Source: an uncultured Oceanospirillaceae bacterium
GTDB lineage: Bacteria; Pseudomonadota; Gammaproteobacteria; Pseudomonadales; Balneatricaceae
Direction of reading: 5' to 3'
Assembly (NCBI GenBank): GCA_913057435.1
Contig: CAJXNY010000031.1
Location: 1-64,000, forward strand
DNA: 64,000 nt
In this document: in pieces, positions 51,506 to 60,472 of the stretch
How the letters are laid out: every line of letters begins with the position of its first letter
Numbering within the stretch: the first letter of the stretch is position 1
Notes under the pieces: model-generated
Told to the model about the DNA's origin: nothing
What the model saw: only the letters and a program-made list of their open reading frames with translations
Databases searched by the model: none
Made by a program: the position numbers and the translations under genes

Positions 51506-52390
51506 TTATTCAGCCAGTACGACTTCGCGTCCGCTGTCAGCCAGCAGGCGGGGCAGGATGCGATCATCATCCAGTCGCCAGCTGCAACAGAATCCCAGCT
51601 CAGGGGTCGCCTGGCCGGTGCTTAGCTGGATCAGCTCACCGGACTTCAGTTGCTGCTGGATCAGTGGAGCGGGTAACAGGGCGATGCCAACGCCCTGGCA
51701 GGTGAGGGCGATCAGGTTCGCCACTGAGCTGCAGGTGTGAATAACGTCTGGCTGCTCACGCTGGTTGCTGAACACCTGACGCAGGTAGTGCCAGGGCCGG
51801 GTATCACGGGGAAAGCTGAGCAGCGGGTACTGGCTCAGGTCGGCAGTGCTGCTGATCTGCTCCGGGCTGACCAGCGTCGGGCTGGCAACCCAGTGTTGCG
51901 AATAGCTGCACAGGGGTTCGGTCACCAGTTCCGGGCTGATCTGGGACTGGGCGACCATCAGTGCCAGGTCTAGCTGGTGGTTCTGCAACTGTGCGACCAG
52001 CGCCGGAGTGACATCGCAGGTCAGTTCAAACGACATCAGCGGGTATTGCTGCCGCCAGTGCTGTAACAGCGGTGCCAGCCACAGGTGGGCCAGGGTATCG
52101 GTGATACCAATACGCAGGCTACCGCGCTGGGGGGTATCCTGCTGGATCTGCTCACGCATTTCCTGACTGATCGCCAGCAGCTTCTCGGCATAGGGCAACA
52201 GCTGGGTGCCACGGGCGGTGAGCCGGGTGCCGCTTTTATCACGGACAAACAACTGCACACCCAGATCATCTTCCAGCGCCACAATACGGGCCGATACCGC
52301 AGGCTGAGTGGCATGCAGCTGCTGCGCGGCGGCATGGAAGCTGCCAAGCCGGGCGACTTTCACAAAGGTAGTCAGATTTCGCAGACGCAT
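51506..52390 (-). CDS. LysR family transcriptional regulator
   Basis: A 294-residue LysR protein of the CynR/Nac-like type: MRLRNLTTFVKVARLGSFHA, then the helix-turn-helix AAQQLHATQPAVSARIVALE, then LGVQLFVRDKSGTRLT. The periplasmic-binding-protein-like effector domain follows. It lies downstream of nhaA on the same strand with a 225-base gap and terminator-like hairpin between, so a link with nhaA is possible but unproven. It does not resemble NhaR at the N-terminus. Confidence 0.87.
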   Translation of the reverse strand: MRLRNLTTFVKVARLGSFHAAAQQLHATQPAVSARIVALEDDLGVQLFVRDKSGTRLTARGTQLLPYAEKLLAISQEMREQIQQDTPQRGSLRIGITDTLAHLWLAPLLQHWRQQYPLMSFELTCDVTPALVAQLQNHQLDLALMVAQSQISPELVTEPLCSYSQHWVASPTLVSPEQISSTADLSQYPLLSFPRDTRPWHYLRQVFSNQREQPDVIHTCSSVANLIALTCQGVGIALLPAPLIQQQLKSGELIQLSTGQATPELGFCCSWRLDDDRILPRLLADSGREVVLAE

Positions 52391-52530
52391 GGAAGGCTCG
52401 TAAAGACAGAGTTATGGCGGTTTATCGCACGAAATCGCTACTGTATGCAACTGCGGCTGCAGTCTATGAACAGAAGGGCTTTCGCGCAGGAGGGGTAATC
52501 AGAGATCTGCTTCAAACAGTATGAAATAAA

Positions 52531-52558
52531 CTGCAGCCTCGGGCTTCACGGGCTGCAG
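52531..52558 (-). terminator. Probable terminator after nhaA
   Basis: Stem CTGCAGCC/GGCTGCAG with a 12-base loop and a moderately T-rich minus-strand tail (TTTATTTC), about 60 bases beyond the nhaA stop. Confidence 0.5.
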
Positions 52559-52615
52559 CTGTATTCTGGAAAGATCAATGTCGGTTGACGAGCGTTGACC
52601 TTACGACAGGGCGGG

Positions 52616-54019
52616 TTATCTGGCTGGGGTGACTTCAGCGTCCACGGCTTGTTGGTTACGTTGCTGTTTTGATGCCATATACAACCAGCAGAAGCCGATA
52701 AGACCGGCGGCCAGCGAAGCAAACAGAATGCCCGTTTTGGCCATCAGCAAATCTTCGGGGTGTTGGACAAAGCCCAGCTCGGCGATAAATATCGACATGG
52801 TAAAGCCGATTCCGCCCATAAAGGCGACACCGGTAATGTGGCTCATATTCAGACCTTTTGGCAGCTCGCAGATACCTGCTTTTAGCGCCACCCAGACAAA
52901 GCCGGCAATGCCCAGTAATTTGCCTAATACCAGACCCAGACCGATGCCCATTACCACCGGGTGTAGCATGGTAGTGCCAATGTTCGACCAGTCAATTGGT
53001 ACGCCCGCGTTTGCCAGCGCAAAAATTGGAATGACCAGGTAGGCAGAGGGCAGGTGCAGCTTGCTTTCCAGCATCTGAGCCGGTGCCTGTACCAGATTGA
53101 CGCCGTTCCCCAGTGCCTGTACACGGGCACGCAGGGTGTCGTTGATGATGATATTTTCATCTTTTCTGAACGCCTCTTCGATTTTATCCACGCTGGTGTG
53201 GATCAACGAGAGGAAGCGTTTGGGATCGTACTTGGGCTTCATTGGAATGATAAAGGCGAGAATCACCCCCGCCAGCGTGGCATGCACACCACTTTTCAGC
53301 ATCGCAACCCAGAGAAATGCACCGATAATCAGGTACGGAAGCAGGCGGCGTACGCCCCACAGATTCAGGAAAATCAGTGTCACGGTAAACAGTGCCACCA
53401 GCCCCAGTGCTGCCATGTTAATGGTTTCGGTATAGAACAGTGCAATTACCACCACGGCGCCCAGGTCATCAACAATCGCCAGCGCAACCAGAAAGGTCAG
53501 CAGGCTTGTTGGTACCCGGTTGCCCAGCAGCGCGAGTGCGCCCAGGGCAAAGGCTATATCCGTTGCCATCGGAATGCCCCAGCCATCGGCTGTATGGCCA
53601 TCCGGGTTGATGGAGAAGTAGATCAATGCAGGCACCAGCATCCCGCCAACGGCGGCAATAATAGGTAAAAGTGCCTGTTTGACATTTGCCAGCTCGCCAA
53701 CCAGCAGCTCACGTTTCAGTTCCAGCCCGACCACCAGAAAGAAAATGGCCATCAGGCCGTCGTTTATCCAGTGGTGGAGAGATTTGGACAGCTGGAAGCC
53801 TTCCAGACCGATGGTCAGATACTGCTGAAGAAAGTGATGATAGGCATCTGCAAGGCTGGTGTTGGCGATAACAAGTGCTGCTACGGCAAATAGCATCAGC
53901 AGAATACCACTGGTCGTCTGCCGATGAATAAACTCCTCAACGGGGGAAAGTACTCTGTCAAAAGCCTGTTCCCACGGTGCTGTGTGTTCTTTTCCTGAGA
54001 GCCTGGTTTTCTGTCTCAT
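52616..54019 (-). CDS. nhaA: Na+/H+ antiporter NhaA
   Basis: A 467-residue member, longer than E. coli NhaA by an N-terminal extension and a hydrophilic tail. The conserved parts are FFLVVGLELKRELLVGEL, the Asp in MATDIAFALGALALLG, the paired Asp of IVDDLGAVVVIALFYT (ion-binding site) and GFTMSIFIAELGF near the end. It exchanges sodium for protons at the inner membrane, which suits a marine organism. The upstream 130 bases before the next gene presumably hold a regulated promoter. Confidence 0.95.
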   Translation of the reverse strand: MRQKTRLSGKEHTAPWEQAFDRVLSPVEEFIHRQTTSGILLMLFAVAALVIANTSLADAYHHFLQQYLTIGLEGFQLSKSLHHWINDGLMAIFFLVVGLELKRELLVGELANVKQALLPIIAAVGGMLVPALIYFSINPDGHTADGWGIPMATDIAFALGALALLGNRVPTSLLTFLVALAIVDDLGAVVVIALFYTETINMAALGLVALFTVTLIFLNLWGVRRLLPYLIIGAFLWVAMLKSGVHATLAGVILAFIIPMKPKYDPKRFLSLIHTSVDKIEEAFRKDENIIINDTLRARVQALGNGVNLVQAPAQMLESKLHLPSAYLVIPIFALANAGVPIDWSNIGTTMLHPVVMGIGLGLVLGKLLGIAGFVWVALKAGICELPKGLNMSHITGVAFMGGIGFTMSIFIAELGFVQHPEDLLMAKTGILFASLAAGLIGFCWLYMASKQQRNQQAVDAEVTPAR

Positions 54020-54152
54020 AATAATTTTCCTTTGATCTCTCCGGGCTGTAAATAAAATCGCCCAAACGCTTCCTGATGTACCCGCCAGCCCAGTATACAG
54101 AGTGGAATGGGCGGGTTCGTATACAGCGGAGAGCTTGCCGCGTTTTTTTTTG

Positions 54153-54551
54153 TTACTGGCAAGGGTATTGAGTGCGTACAGCCCGGAATATCCGGGAGGC
54201 CTTATCTGAATCAGCAGGGCTTGCTGCGCTGTTTACTTCTTCGAGAATACGAGCGATAACTTCGGCGTTGATGGTATCGCCAGGTAAACAGAACCCGGCA
54301 TAAAAGGTTGCCGGGGCAGGGTCTCTGGCGCTGCCGATACGGGTTTCAAAAGCGCGTTTGAAGAAACCTGAATCCTGTTCCCCTGGCTGTGTACCTTCGA
54401 GCCTGCTGATAATCTCGCTGTCGGTTAGTTGTGCTCCGGCAAGGAATCCTTCGATATACGCTTTATTGACGGCATCATTGCTGTCAGCAGCACAGAGTGA
54501 TGCTGCACTCAGGCTGCAGATCAGTACGATCAGATGTGGTAACCGTTTCAT
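54153..54551 (-). CDS. Small exported protein, Rap1a/Tai-like
   Basis: A 132-residue protein with a signal peptide (MKRLPHLIVLICSLSAASLCAAD). The mature part has YIEGFLAG, then FCLPGDTINAEVIARILEEV and a final AVRTQYPCQ. The G..L.G / FC.P / hydrophobic helix / PC layout is that of the Rap1a/Tai family, whose known members neutralise type VI effectors. Many relatives occur without an effector gene, as here, and act in other unknown ways. The ATG at 54551 is supported by GGGAG six bases upstream; the open frame continues upstream only into purK fossil sequence. Confidence 0.6.
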   Translation of the reverse strand: MKRLPHLIVLICSLSAASLCAADSNDAVNKAYIEGFLAGAQLTDSEIISRLEGTQPGEQDSGFFKRAFETRIGSARDPAPATFYAGFCLPGDTINAEVIARILEEVNSAASPADSDKASRIFRAVRTQYPCQ

Positions 54552-54649
54552 GACATTCTCCCATCCATTGTGTGAATTCGTTCTCCGTTCTGAGCAATCA
54601 GACTTGATAACCCTGCTCAGAAAAACTGTTGTCATCAGTGTCCGCCGGA

Positions 54650-55052
54650 TTGTATGAAACTGACGAATTAAGCTCTGACGATCGATATCCCATACATTGA
54701 TGTGGTCGGCCTGCGCTCGGGGCGCATGCTTTGTTGTACTGATGGAGGCCGACATTGCCCTGTGTCAGCAGATCACTGGAGGCATACTCGCCCAGCAGGT
54801 TGACCATGCCAGTGTAGGATAAAGGGCTGATATCGCCCAATGAACGTTGGTTGATGCTGCGCAAATGATTCTCGAGCAGGCAGCAGATACCCGCCGCCCA
54901 GGCCCAGTGATCACTGTTGTGCACCCGGGGGCGATCTCGTTAATCATTAACTGATTACCCACAATGAAGGTCTTGATAGGCAGCACTCCGCGTTCATGGT
55001 GCTCCATCGCCTCAGATTGTCTGGTTATCAGGTGCTTATTATCAAACGTCAT
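54650..55052 (-). pseudogene. purK: Frameshifted C-terminal remnant of purK
   Basis: Three frames together read like the end of phosphoribosylaminoimidazole carboxylase ATPase subunit. Frame one gives GVLPIKTFIVGNQLMINEIAP (55000-54926). Restoring one base in the adjacent C-run (plus-strand G-run near 54926) gives RVHNSDHWAW, then SLGDISPLSYTGMVNLLGEY and VGLHQYNKA. A second shift near 54710 gives DHINVWDIDRQSL. PurK has E..PR.HNSGHW, LG....L...VMVNLLG, H.Y.K and GHINV in this order. The N-terminal ATP-grasp part is absent, so the piece cannot be active. Confidence 0.8.
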
Positions 55053-55053
55053 C

Positions 55054-55107
55054 GATATAGATAAAAATCGATATTTGTTATGCTTTATATAGATTTTTAT
55101 CTATATA
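55054..55107 (+). promoter_or_regulatory. Paired inverted repeats before the LysR gene
   Basis: TATATAGAT-TTTT-ATCTATATA (55086-55107) is perfect. GATATAGAT-AAAA-ATCGATATT (55054-55075) is a related, less perfect copy 10 bases away. Both sit directly upstream of the ribosome binding site AAGGGG and are likely binding sites for the LysR protein itself. Confidence 0.5.
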
Positions 55108-55117
55108 AGGGGTTGTT

Positions 55118-56047
55118 ATGGCACGCCTGCATGCTCGCATTGGTACCTTGCGTCAGCTGGAAATTTTGCTGGCCGTCTATAAAGAAGGGTCGGTTACCGG
55201 GGCTTCAAAAGCGCTGTTTCTGACTCAGCCAACGGTGTCGATGCAGCTGAAAAAGCTTGCCGAGGCGGTAGGTACGCCGTTGTATGAACAGCTGGGGCGC
55301 AAACTGATTTTTACCCAGACCGGGCTGGAAGTGGTCAGAACAGCCCGTGAAATTATGGAAAGCATTGGCCAGCTGGAGATGCGGCTGGCGGATATGCAGG
55401 GGCTGAAAGCGGGCACTTTACGGCTGGCTGTGGTGACAACGGCCAAGTATTTTATCCCTCATCTGCTGGGCGAGTTTCTGCAGCATTACCCGCAGATTGA
55501 TATTGATTTCAAAGTGGGTAATCGTGAGCAGATCATCGACCGTATGGCAGAGGGTGAAGATGATTTCTATGTATTCAGCCACCCGCCCAGGCACAACGAT
55601 CTTAACCTGCACGAGTTCCTGCCCAATCCGCTGGTGGCGATCGCTCAGCAGGGCCATCCGCTGTCCAGTGAGCGGAATATTCCATTACAGACCTTTGTTG
55701 ATCAGCCCTTTCTGATTCGGGAGCCGGGCTCGGGTACCCGCTATGCGATTGAGCGGCACTTCGAGCAGCTCGGGGTTGAGCCAAATGTACGAATGACGGT
55801 GGAAAGTAATGAAGCGATTAAACATGCGGTGATGTCCGGGCTGGGTGTCAGTATTCTGTCCAGCCATACGCTGGCCTTTGGCGGTAGCAGCGGGCTGGCC
55901 CGGCTTGATGTTGAACATCTGCCAGTGACCACCCGGTGGTATCTGGCGAGCCTGAAGGCCCGCCAGCCATCCATTGTGGCGCGTACCTTCCTTGACTACG
56001 TGGAAGCCTGTGGCAGGCAGAGTATGATTTCCCACCTGGACCTGTAG
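55118..56047 (+). CDS. LysR family transcriptional regulator, CbbR-like
   Basis: A 309-residue LysR protein. The N-terminus TLRQLEILLAVYKEGSVTGA leads into the helix-turn-helix SKALFLTQPTVSMQLKKLAE. This DNA-binding domain and the start of the effector domain (LRLAVVTTAKYFIPHLLGEF) resemble the CbbR/RbcR subgroup. No carbon-fixation gene is nearby, so its target is elsewhere or the former neighbour is lost; on the divergent side only the purK fossil remains. AAGGGG precedes the ATG. Confidence 0.88.
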   Translation: MARLHARIGTLRQLEILLAVYKEGSVTGASKALFLTQPTVSMQLKKLAEAVGTPLYEQLGRKLIFTQTGLEVVRTAREIMESIGQLEMRLADMQGLKAGTLRLAVVTTAKYFIPHLLGEFLQHYPQIDIDFKVGNREQIIDRMAEGEDDFYVFSHPPRHNDLNLHEFLPNPLVAIAQQGHPLSSERNIPLQTFVDQPFLIREPGSGTRYAIERHFEQLGVEPNVRMTVESNEAIKHAVMSGLGVSILSSHTLAFGGSSGLARLDVEHLPVTTRWYLASLKARQPSIVARTFLDYVEACGRQSMISHLDL

Positions 56048-56053
56048 CGGTCG

Positions 56054-56530
56054 CTAAACCTGGATGTTTATGGATTGTTGCTGCTCGACTTCCAGTGCGT
56101 TCTGCAGCCCGATCAGTATTTCCAGCAGTGGCCTGTCCTGCCCTTTCTCCGGGCGCAGCGCGGAGTGTTCTTCTACCCGCTCCAGCAGGTTAAAGGGTTC
56201 ATTATTTGCGCTTGCCTCAAAGTCGCTTCCCCCTGGCATGGGTGGGTATTGTTGTTGACTTGAAATGGCGTAAAGCCCCACCATCTGGTGTATATCGATC
56301 GTGCCCTCCTCAAACAGGCTGGCGGCAAGCCCCATCACCTCTTTCGGCGTCACTGCTGTCAGATCCGGCCCCGCTTTGGTTACCTGAGTGTGCTGGGTCG
56401 CGACGACTTTGGCGGTGCTGGCAGGGGTCGTCTGTTCTGCCTCACTGGCTGCCGCTTGAGCGGCTGCCGGGGAAGACGCGGTGCGTATCGGTGTATAGCC
56501 TGTGGCGGCAGTCTGGCTGATTGAGTTCAT
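56054..56530 (-). CDS. Unrecognised protein with Ala/Thr-rich N-terminus
   Basis: A 158-residue protein with no signal peptide. Residues 1-60 are low-complexity Ser/Thr/Ala/Gln and probably disordered. Residues about 62-95 form a helical, conserved-looking segment (TPKEVMGLAASLFEEGTIDI, then HQMVGLYAISSQQQYP), and 125-158 another. The style of N-terminus matches the 603-residue protein two genes upstream, and the three genes are in one direction with gaps of 90 and 81 bases. No family recognised. It converges with the LysR gene with a six-base gap. Confidence 0.65.
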   Translation of the reverse strand: MNSISQTAATGYTPIRTASSPAAAQAAASEAEQTTPASTAKVVATQHTQVTKAGPDLTAVTPKEVMGLAASLFEEGTIDIHQMVGLYAISSQQQYPPMPGGSDFEASANNEPFNLLERVEEHSALRPEKGQDRPLLEILIGLQNALEVEQQQSINIQV

Positions 56531-56620
56531 AGAGCCTCCTGAATATTCCTTTATTACGGGGGTTGGTCAGCAGGCTGTATCAGGTGCATGCACTCTGACA
56601 GGGCCTGTTATTCGACGCTT

Positions 56621-57247
56621 TCACATTGGTTTGGTGGCCACAATAAAGCCGCTATGGTGCTTACTGTAAGGTGGGTCGCAATACTCGATAACAAAACCAG
56701 CGTGCTGCAGCCAGTCCAGCAATTGAGAAAACGTAAGCATCTGAACACGGGGAATTAACCTCAGCCATTTACCCACCGGCGTGACATAACGTACCAGCGG
56801 CATGGTATCGCTCAGGCAGGCCGTCGTGCTGATAAACACGCCACCGGGTTTGAGTAGCGCAAACACCTGCTCAATGGCTGCCTGTGGTGCGTTCATCAGG
56901 TGCAGGATATTTAGCCCCAGCAGTGCATCATAGGCGCCTCTCTCTGCGACAAACTCTTCCAGTGCCGCAACCTCAAATGTCAGATTAGGCATCGGCTTTG
57001 CCTCTATCTTCTCAAGCGCGATGTCGACCATACGCGGGGATACATCAATCGCGTGGTAGTACTTCACAAGCGGGGCGTGCAGGATCGCTGTTGAGCCGGT
57101 GCCACAGCCAAACTCCAGCACCTTCATCTCTGGATGAAGGTAGTTACGGGTTACTGACAGTTTTTGCTCATAGGCATCAAGGTCAGAGATGGGGGACGCA
57201 GCATAGCGGCGAGCGATGCGGTTCCAGAATGATACTGAGTAGTCCAT
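56621..57247 (-). CDS. Class I SAM-dependent methyltransferase
   Basis: A 208-residue protein. Motif I VLEFGCGTGSTA (about 43-54) binds S-adenosylmethionine. YYHAIDVSPRMVDIA supplies the acidic residue of motif II, and LLKPGGVFISTTA is motif III-V. The C-terminal half includes a basic loop and HAGFVIEY. The substrate is unknown; size and sequence are closest to small-molecule methyltransferases of the Methyltransf_11/25 groups. It lies between two unrecognised genes in the same direction. Confidence 0.85.
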   Translation of the reverse strand: MDYSVSFWNRIARRYAASPISDLDAYEQKLSVTRNYLHPEMKVLEFGCGTGSTAILHAPLVKYYHAIDVSPRMVDIALEKIEAKPMPNLTFEVAALEEFVAERGAYDALLGLNILHLMNAPQAAIEQVFALLKPGGVFISTTACLSDTMPLVRYVTPVGKWLRLIPRVQMLTFSQLLDWLQHAGFVIEYCDPPYSKHHSGFIVATKPM

Positions 57248-57328
57248 ATGGGTTTTCCTCGAAGACTGATCTACAACATCGGAACAGTAGCCGTGTTGCT
57301 ACAGCGATGATCAATGACAGCGAAGCGA

Positions 57329-59140
57329 TCAGAGGCGCGCTAAATACTGTTGTTTCTGATCGACCGTATGTGTCTCGCCGAAGTAATCGAGCAGCTCCTT
57401 CAGGCCATTATGGGCATCCTCCAGGTTTTGCTCGCCGCCAGTGACCTGGCTGGCATCCATTGCCAGCGTTTCGATGATCTGTTGCCGGATATCCGGGCTG
57501 TTTTCCAGCAAGGTATCAGCCAGCTCATCAACGTTATCGCCCGCCAGCGCCGTGGCCTGCCAGAAGCCTTCACGCAGCTCTGGGTTTACCGATGCTTCTG
57601 CTGCAAAAAGCGCGGAAGCATCGTCTGCACTGACAAGGCTGTTGGTACGGTTGAGGAAGGATTCATACTGCTGCAGTTCCGTCTCGGATTGCTGAGTCAG
57701 TGGCCCCTGGCTAGAGCTGTCGGTCTCTAACATACGTGTGAATGTATCGCGCTGGTCTGTACCCAGCTGATCCAGCTTGCTGGCCAGTGTTGTCGCGCGG
57801 CTGGCATCTTCCGGGTGAAGCCAGGCATCGGTGGCTAGGAACTGGACCATTTGCTGCTGGTCCCGCTGGGCGGAGCTGGCATCCTGGAGTTCATACAGGT
57901 GCTCACCGGTGCCGGTTTCGCCGCCCAGTCTGGATTTGAATACGAGGTCACGCACTGTATCGCTATTGCGCAATCCATCGATGGTTTCCAGTGCATCCTT
58001 ATGCTCATTGAGGCTGACCGGATTTTCAGCGGTGCCGCCTAGCAGGTGGTCAAGCCCTGTTGTGGTGATAGTGAGATAGGCCCGCTGATCTGAGCGATCC
58101 ATCGCATTCAGTTGATCGGTCATCTGCAGCAACTGCTCATCACTGAAGGTATAGTTTTCCAGTAGCGCCAGGGTGTTGTCGATCAGCTCCGGGGCGGAGG
58201 ATACATTGTCGAAATCGATGCTCGTCCAGACGACGCCCTGGGTGCCTTTGTGAGCGTCGTAGGCGTCATAGACCTTGCGTGACTCTTCCATCAGGCCACT
58301 CATAAATTTCAGCACCGAATCCTGGCTTGCCTTACTGCGATCAGCAAGGTTATCCATCAGCTGAGTTCCCTGATCAACGTTTGCGCCCAATGCTGTCAGT
58401 AGGTGTGACTGCTGCTGTTCATCAAAACTTTCCAGACTGTCCAGCATCTGATTCGCATCCTCTGTGCCTGCAATTGCGAAGGCAAAGTTATGCAGATCAT
58501 TGGCCGATGTAGAGCCCTTGTATCTGGCAGGCCCCATTTCTGGCTGGTAAGTATCTGGCTCTGCATAAGGTGCTACTTTGCTGGCCAGAGCGTCTGCTTT
58601 GTCTAATACCCGACTACGGCTTTGTTCATCCATCCCGGCAATCGCGTCAATAAAGTCGATGGCTGTCTGCGCGCTGGCTCCGCTGTCTGTGCGAACACCT
58701 CGCAACTGGGGGGGCGTTTGTAATGCGTCGATAGTATTAAGGAGCTTGCCCAGTTCTTCCTCGCTCAGCTGCTCTGCGACATCCAGAAAGCTTTCCTTAT
58801 TGAAGATACCGGTATCAACCAGGCGTTGTTGCTGATCTTCATCCAGTCCTTCAAATACCGCCTTAATTCTGTCCAGGTTTTTATCCCCTTCAAGATAAAC
58901 ATGGACCAGAGCGAGCCCACCGGCCTTTTCCGAGCGGGAAAAAGTGACGCTATCCGCTGTACTATCCTGGTTTCCGCGGTCAGTTCCCGACAGGCTCATC
59001 GCCTGTGCTGGTAAGGTGCTCTTAAGCTGATTGAGCGTGTTGTTGTCCTGGTTTTCTTTCACAGTATTTTCTTTAACGGTGCTCACACTGGATAGCTGAC
59101 GAGTATGCGGTGGAGTTAAAGCAGCTGAGGCTATTTTCAT
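57329..59140 (-). CDS. Large unrecognised helical protein
   Basis: A 603-residue acidic protein. The first 75 residues are Ser/Thr/Gln/Asn-rich and include SVTFSRSEKAG, a phrase seen in proteins that pass through flagellar-type or related export. The remainder is almost wholly helical, with repeated Leu/Asp/Gln-rich units ending in LD.....Q (ALVHVYLEGDKNLDRIKAVF, EGLDEDQQQRLVDTGIFNKE, SLESFDEQQQSHLLTALGAN). There is no signal peptide, membrane segment or cysteine-rich part. It is divergent from a LysR gene at 59404. Function unknown; a structural or secreted role is a guess. Confidence 0.65.
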   Translation of the reverse strand: MKIASAALTPPHTRQLSSVSTVKENTVKENQDNNTLNQLKSTLPAQAMSLSGTDRGNQDSTADSVTFSRSEKAGGLALVHVYLEGDKNLDRIKAVFEGLDEDQQQRLVDTGIFNKESFLDVAEQLSEEELGKLLNTIDALQTPPQLRGVRTDSGASAQTAIDFIDAIAGMDEQSRSRVLDKADALASKVAPYAEPDTYQPEMGPARYKGSTSANDLHNFAFAIAGTEDANQMLDSLESFDEQQQSHLLTALGANVDQGTQLMDNLADRSKASQDSVLKFMSGLMEESRKVYDAYDAHKGTQGVVWTSIDFDNVSSAPELIDNTLALLENYTFSDEQLLQMTDQLNAMDRSDQRAYLTITTTGLDHLLGGTAENPVSLNEHKDALETIDGLRNSDTVRDLVFKSRLGGETGTGEHLYELQDASSAQRDQQQMVQFLATDAWLHPEDASRATTLASKLDQLGTDQRDTFTRMLETDSSSQGPLTQQSETELQQYESFLNRTNSLVSADDASALFAAEASVNPELREGFWQATALAGDNVDELADTLLENSPDIRQQIIETLAMDASQVTGGEQNLEDAHNGLKELLDYFGETHTVDQKQQYLARL

Positions 59141-59403
59141 GGCTTAATCCTTTATAAAACCTGCAAAGATGCTTCTTGCTAGTACAGAAAAGCGATACTT
59201 GAACAGCAGCGTGTATCTGGCCGGGTTCCGGTGATAATAATCAGTTGCTATTGCTGCTCTGGGTACTGTTTCCGGAGCCTGCTATAGCCGGATTTTATTG
59301 GTCTGTATCGAGTGTCTTTATATGCAATAGTATGAATATTTTGCAAAATTGAATGCTAGCAAGGCTGCTTTATGATTAGAATGCACGATTCTGCATTTAA
59401 CTT

Positions 59404-60306
59404 ATGCGTATTTGTATGGATTGGCGATCAGTAAAGTTTGACTGGAATAAAGCAAGGGCGTTTCTGGTAACCGCTGAAGAGGGCTCTCTGTCGGCAGCAG
59501 CTCGTGCGCTGGACTTGAGCCAGCCTACGCTGGGCCGACAGGTCAGCGCGCTGGAAGAGGAGCTGGGCGTCACTCTGTTTGAGCGGGCAGGTAAAGGGCT
59601 GACGTTGACGGATAGCGGCCAGGCGCTGCTGGAGCAAGTAAGGGGGATGGGAGAGGCAGCCAGCCGCCTTTCGCTGACAGCACTGGGGCAGAGTGAATCG
59701 CTGGAAGGTACGGTGTGTATTTCGGCCTCCGAAGTGACCGCTGCCTTCACCCTGACACCACTGATCCAGAAACTGCAAAAAGAAGCACCCGGCATTCAGA
59801 TCGAGCTGGTTGCTTCCAATCAGGTGTCTGATCTGAACCGGCGTGAAGCTGACATTGCCATCCGTGCGTTTCGGCCAAGCCAGCCGGATCTGATTATCAG
59901 GAAGCTGACCAACCAGCACGCCCGGATGTATGCCACGCCGGACTACCTGGCCCGCCTGGGCAACCCGACAACTCCGGCTGAAGTGAATGCGGCGGAGTTT
60001 ATTGGCTTTGCCGATGTTACTGGCTACATAGAAGCAATGCGGCGCTTCGGCCTGCAACTGACCCGGCAGAACTTTCCTATCACCACCGCCAACCATCTGG
60101 TGCAGTGGGAGCTGGTAAAGCAAGGCGCAGGCATCGGTATCATGCCGGACGATATTGGTGATCTGGAACCGTCTGTCTGCCGTGTGCTACCGGAGGTTGA
60201 CCCCTTCGATATCGAGCTCTGGCTGGTGGTGCATCAGGAGCTGCGCACTAATCGACGGATTCGCTATGTGTATGATTTTCTGGCTGCGGAGCTGGGGGAT
60301 AGTTAG
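59404..60306 (+). CDS. LysR family transcriptional regulator
   Basis: A 300-residue LysR protein. KFDWNKARAFLVTAEEGSLS, then AAARALDLSQPTLGRQVSAL, is the DNA-binding domain, with LGVTLFERAGKGLTLTDSG after it. The effector domain begins LEGTVCISASEVTAAFTLTP and is of the GcvA-like, repressing/activating type with short oligomer contacts. A second in-frame ATG at 59416 is an alternative start. It is divergent from the 603-residue unknown gene, with 263 bases between them, and is a natural candidate for its regulator. Confidence 0.87.
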   Translation: MRICMDWRSVKFDWNKARAFLVTAEEGSLSAAARALDLSQPTLGRQVSALEEELGVTLFERAGKGLTLTDSGQALLEQVRGMGEAASRLSLTALGQSESLEGTVCISASEVTAAFTLTPLIQKLQKEAPGIQIELVASNQVSDLNRREADIAIRAFRPSQPDLIIRKLTNQHARMYATPDYLARLGNPTTPAEVNAAEFIGFADVTGYIEAMRRFGLQLTRQNFPITTANHLVQWELVKQGAGIGIMPDDIGDLEPSVCRVLPEVDPFDIELWLVVHQELRTNRRIRYVYDFLAAELGDS

Positions 60307-60425
60307 TGGTCACTGTCGGGTTTTCTGGCCCGCGCTGGTGCCTGTTGTTATGCATATAGTGGTATTGATAGCCGTGCTACATTCATACGGCTTCTTTACT
60401 GGTGGGGAAGTATGTTCCATATCTG

Positions 60426-60445
60426 GGGGCTGTGTGTACAGCCCC
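60426..60445. terminator. Hairpin between convergent genes, weak terminator
   Basis: GGGGCTGT-GTGT-ACAGCCCC lies between the LysR gene and the convergent DUF262 gene. Only a loose T-stretch follows on the plus strand, so termination is probable but not certain. Confidence 0.45.
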
Positions 60446-60472
60446 GTCTGTTCAATTTTCGACTCTCCATTC

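Noticed and set aside
54124-54152. Hairpin-like GCGG/CCGC followed by ten Ts beside the Rap1a-like gene
   Set aside because: The T-run would act on the plus strand, where no gene is present upstream; the stem is only four base pairs, so it was not called a terminator.
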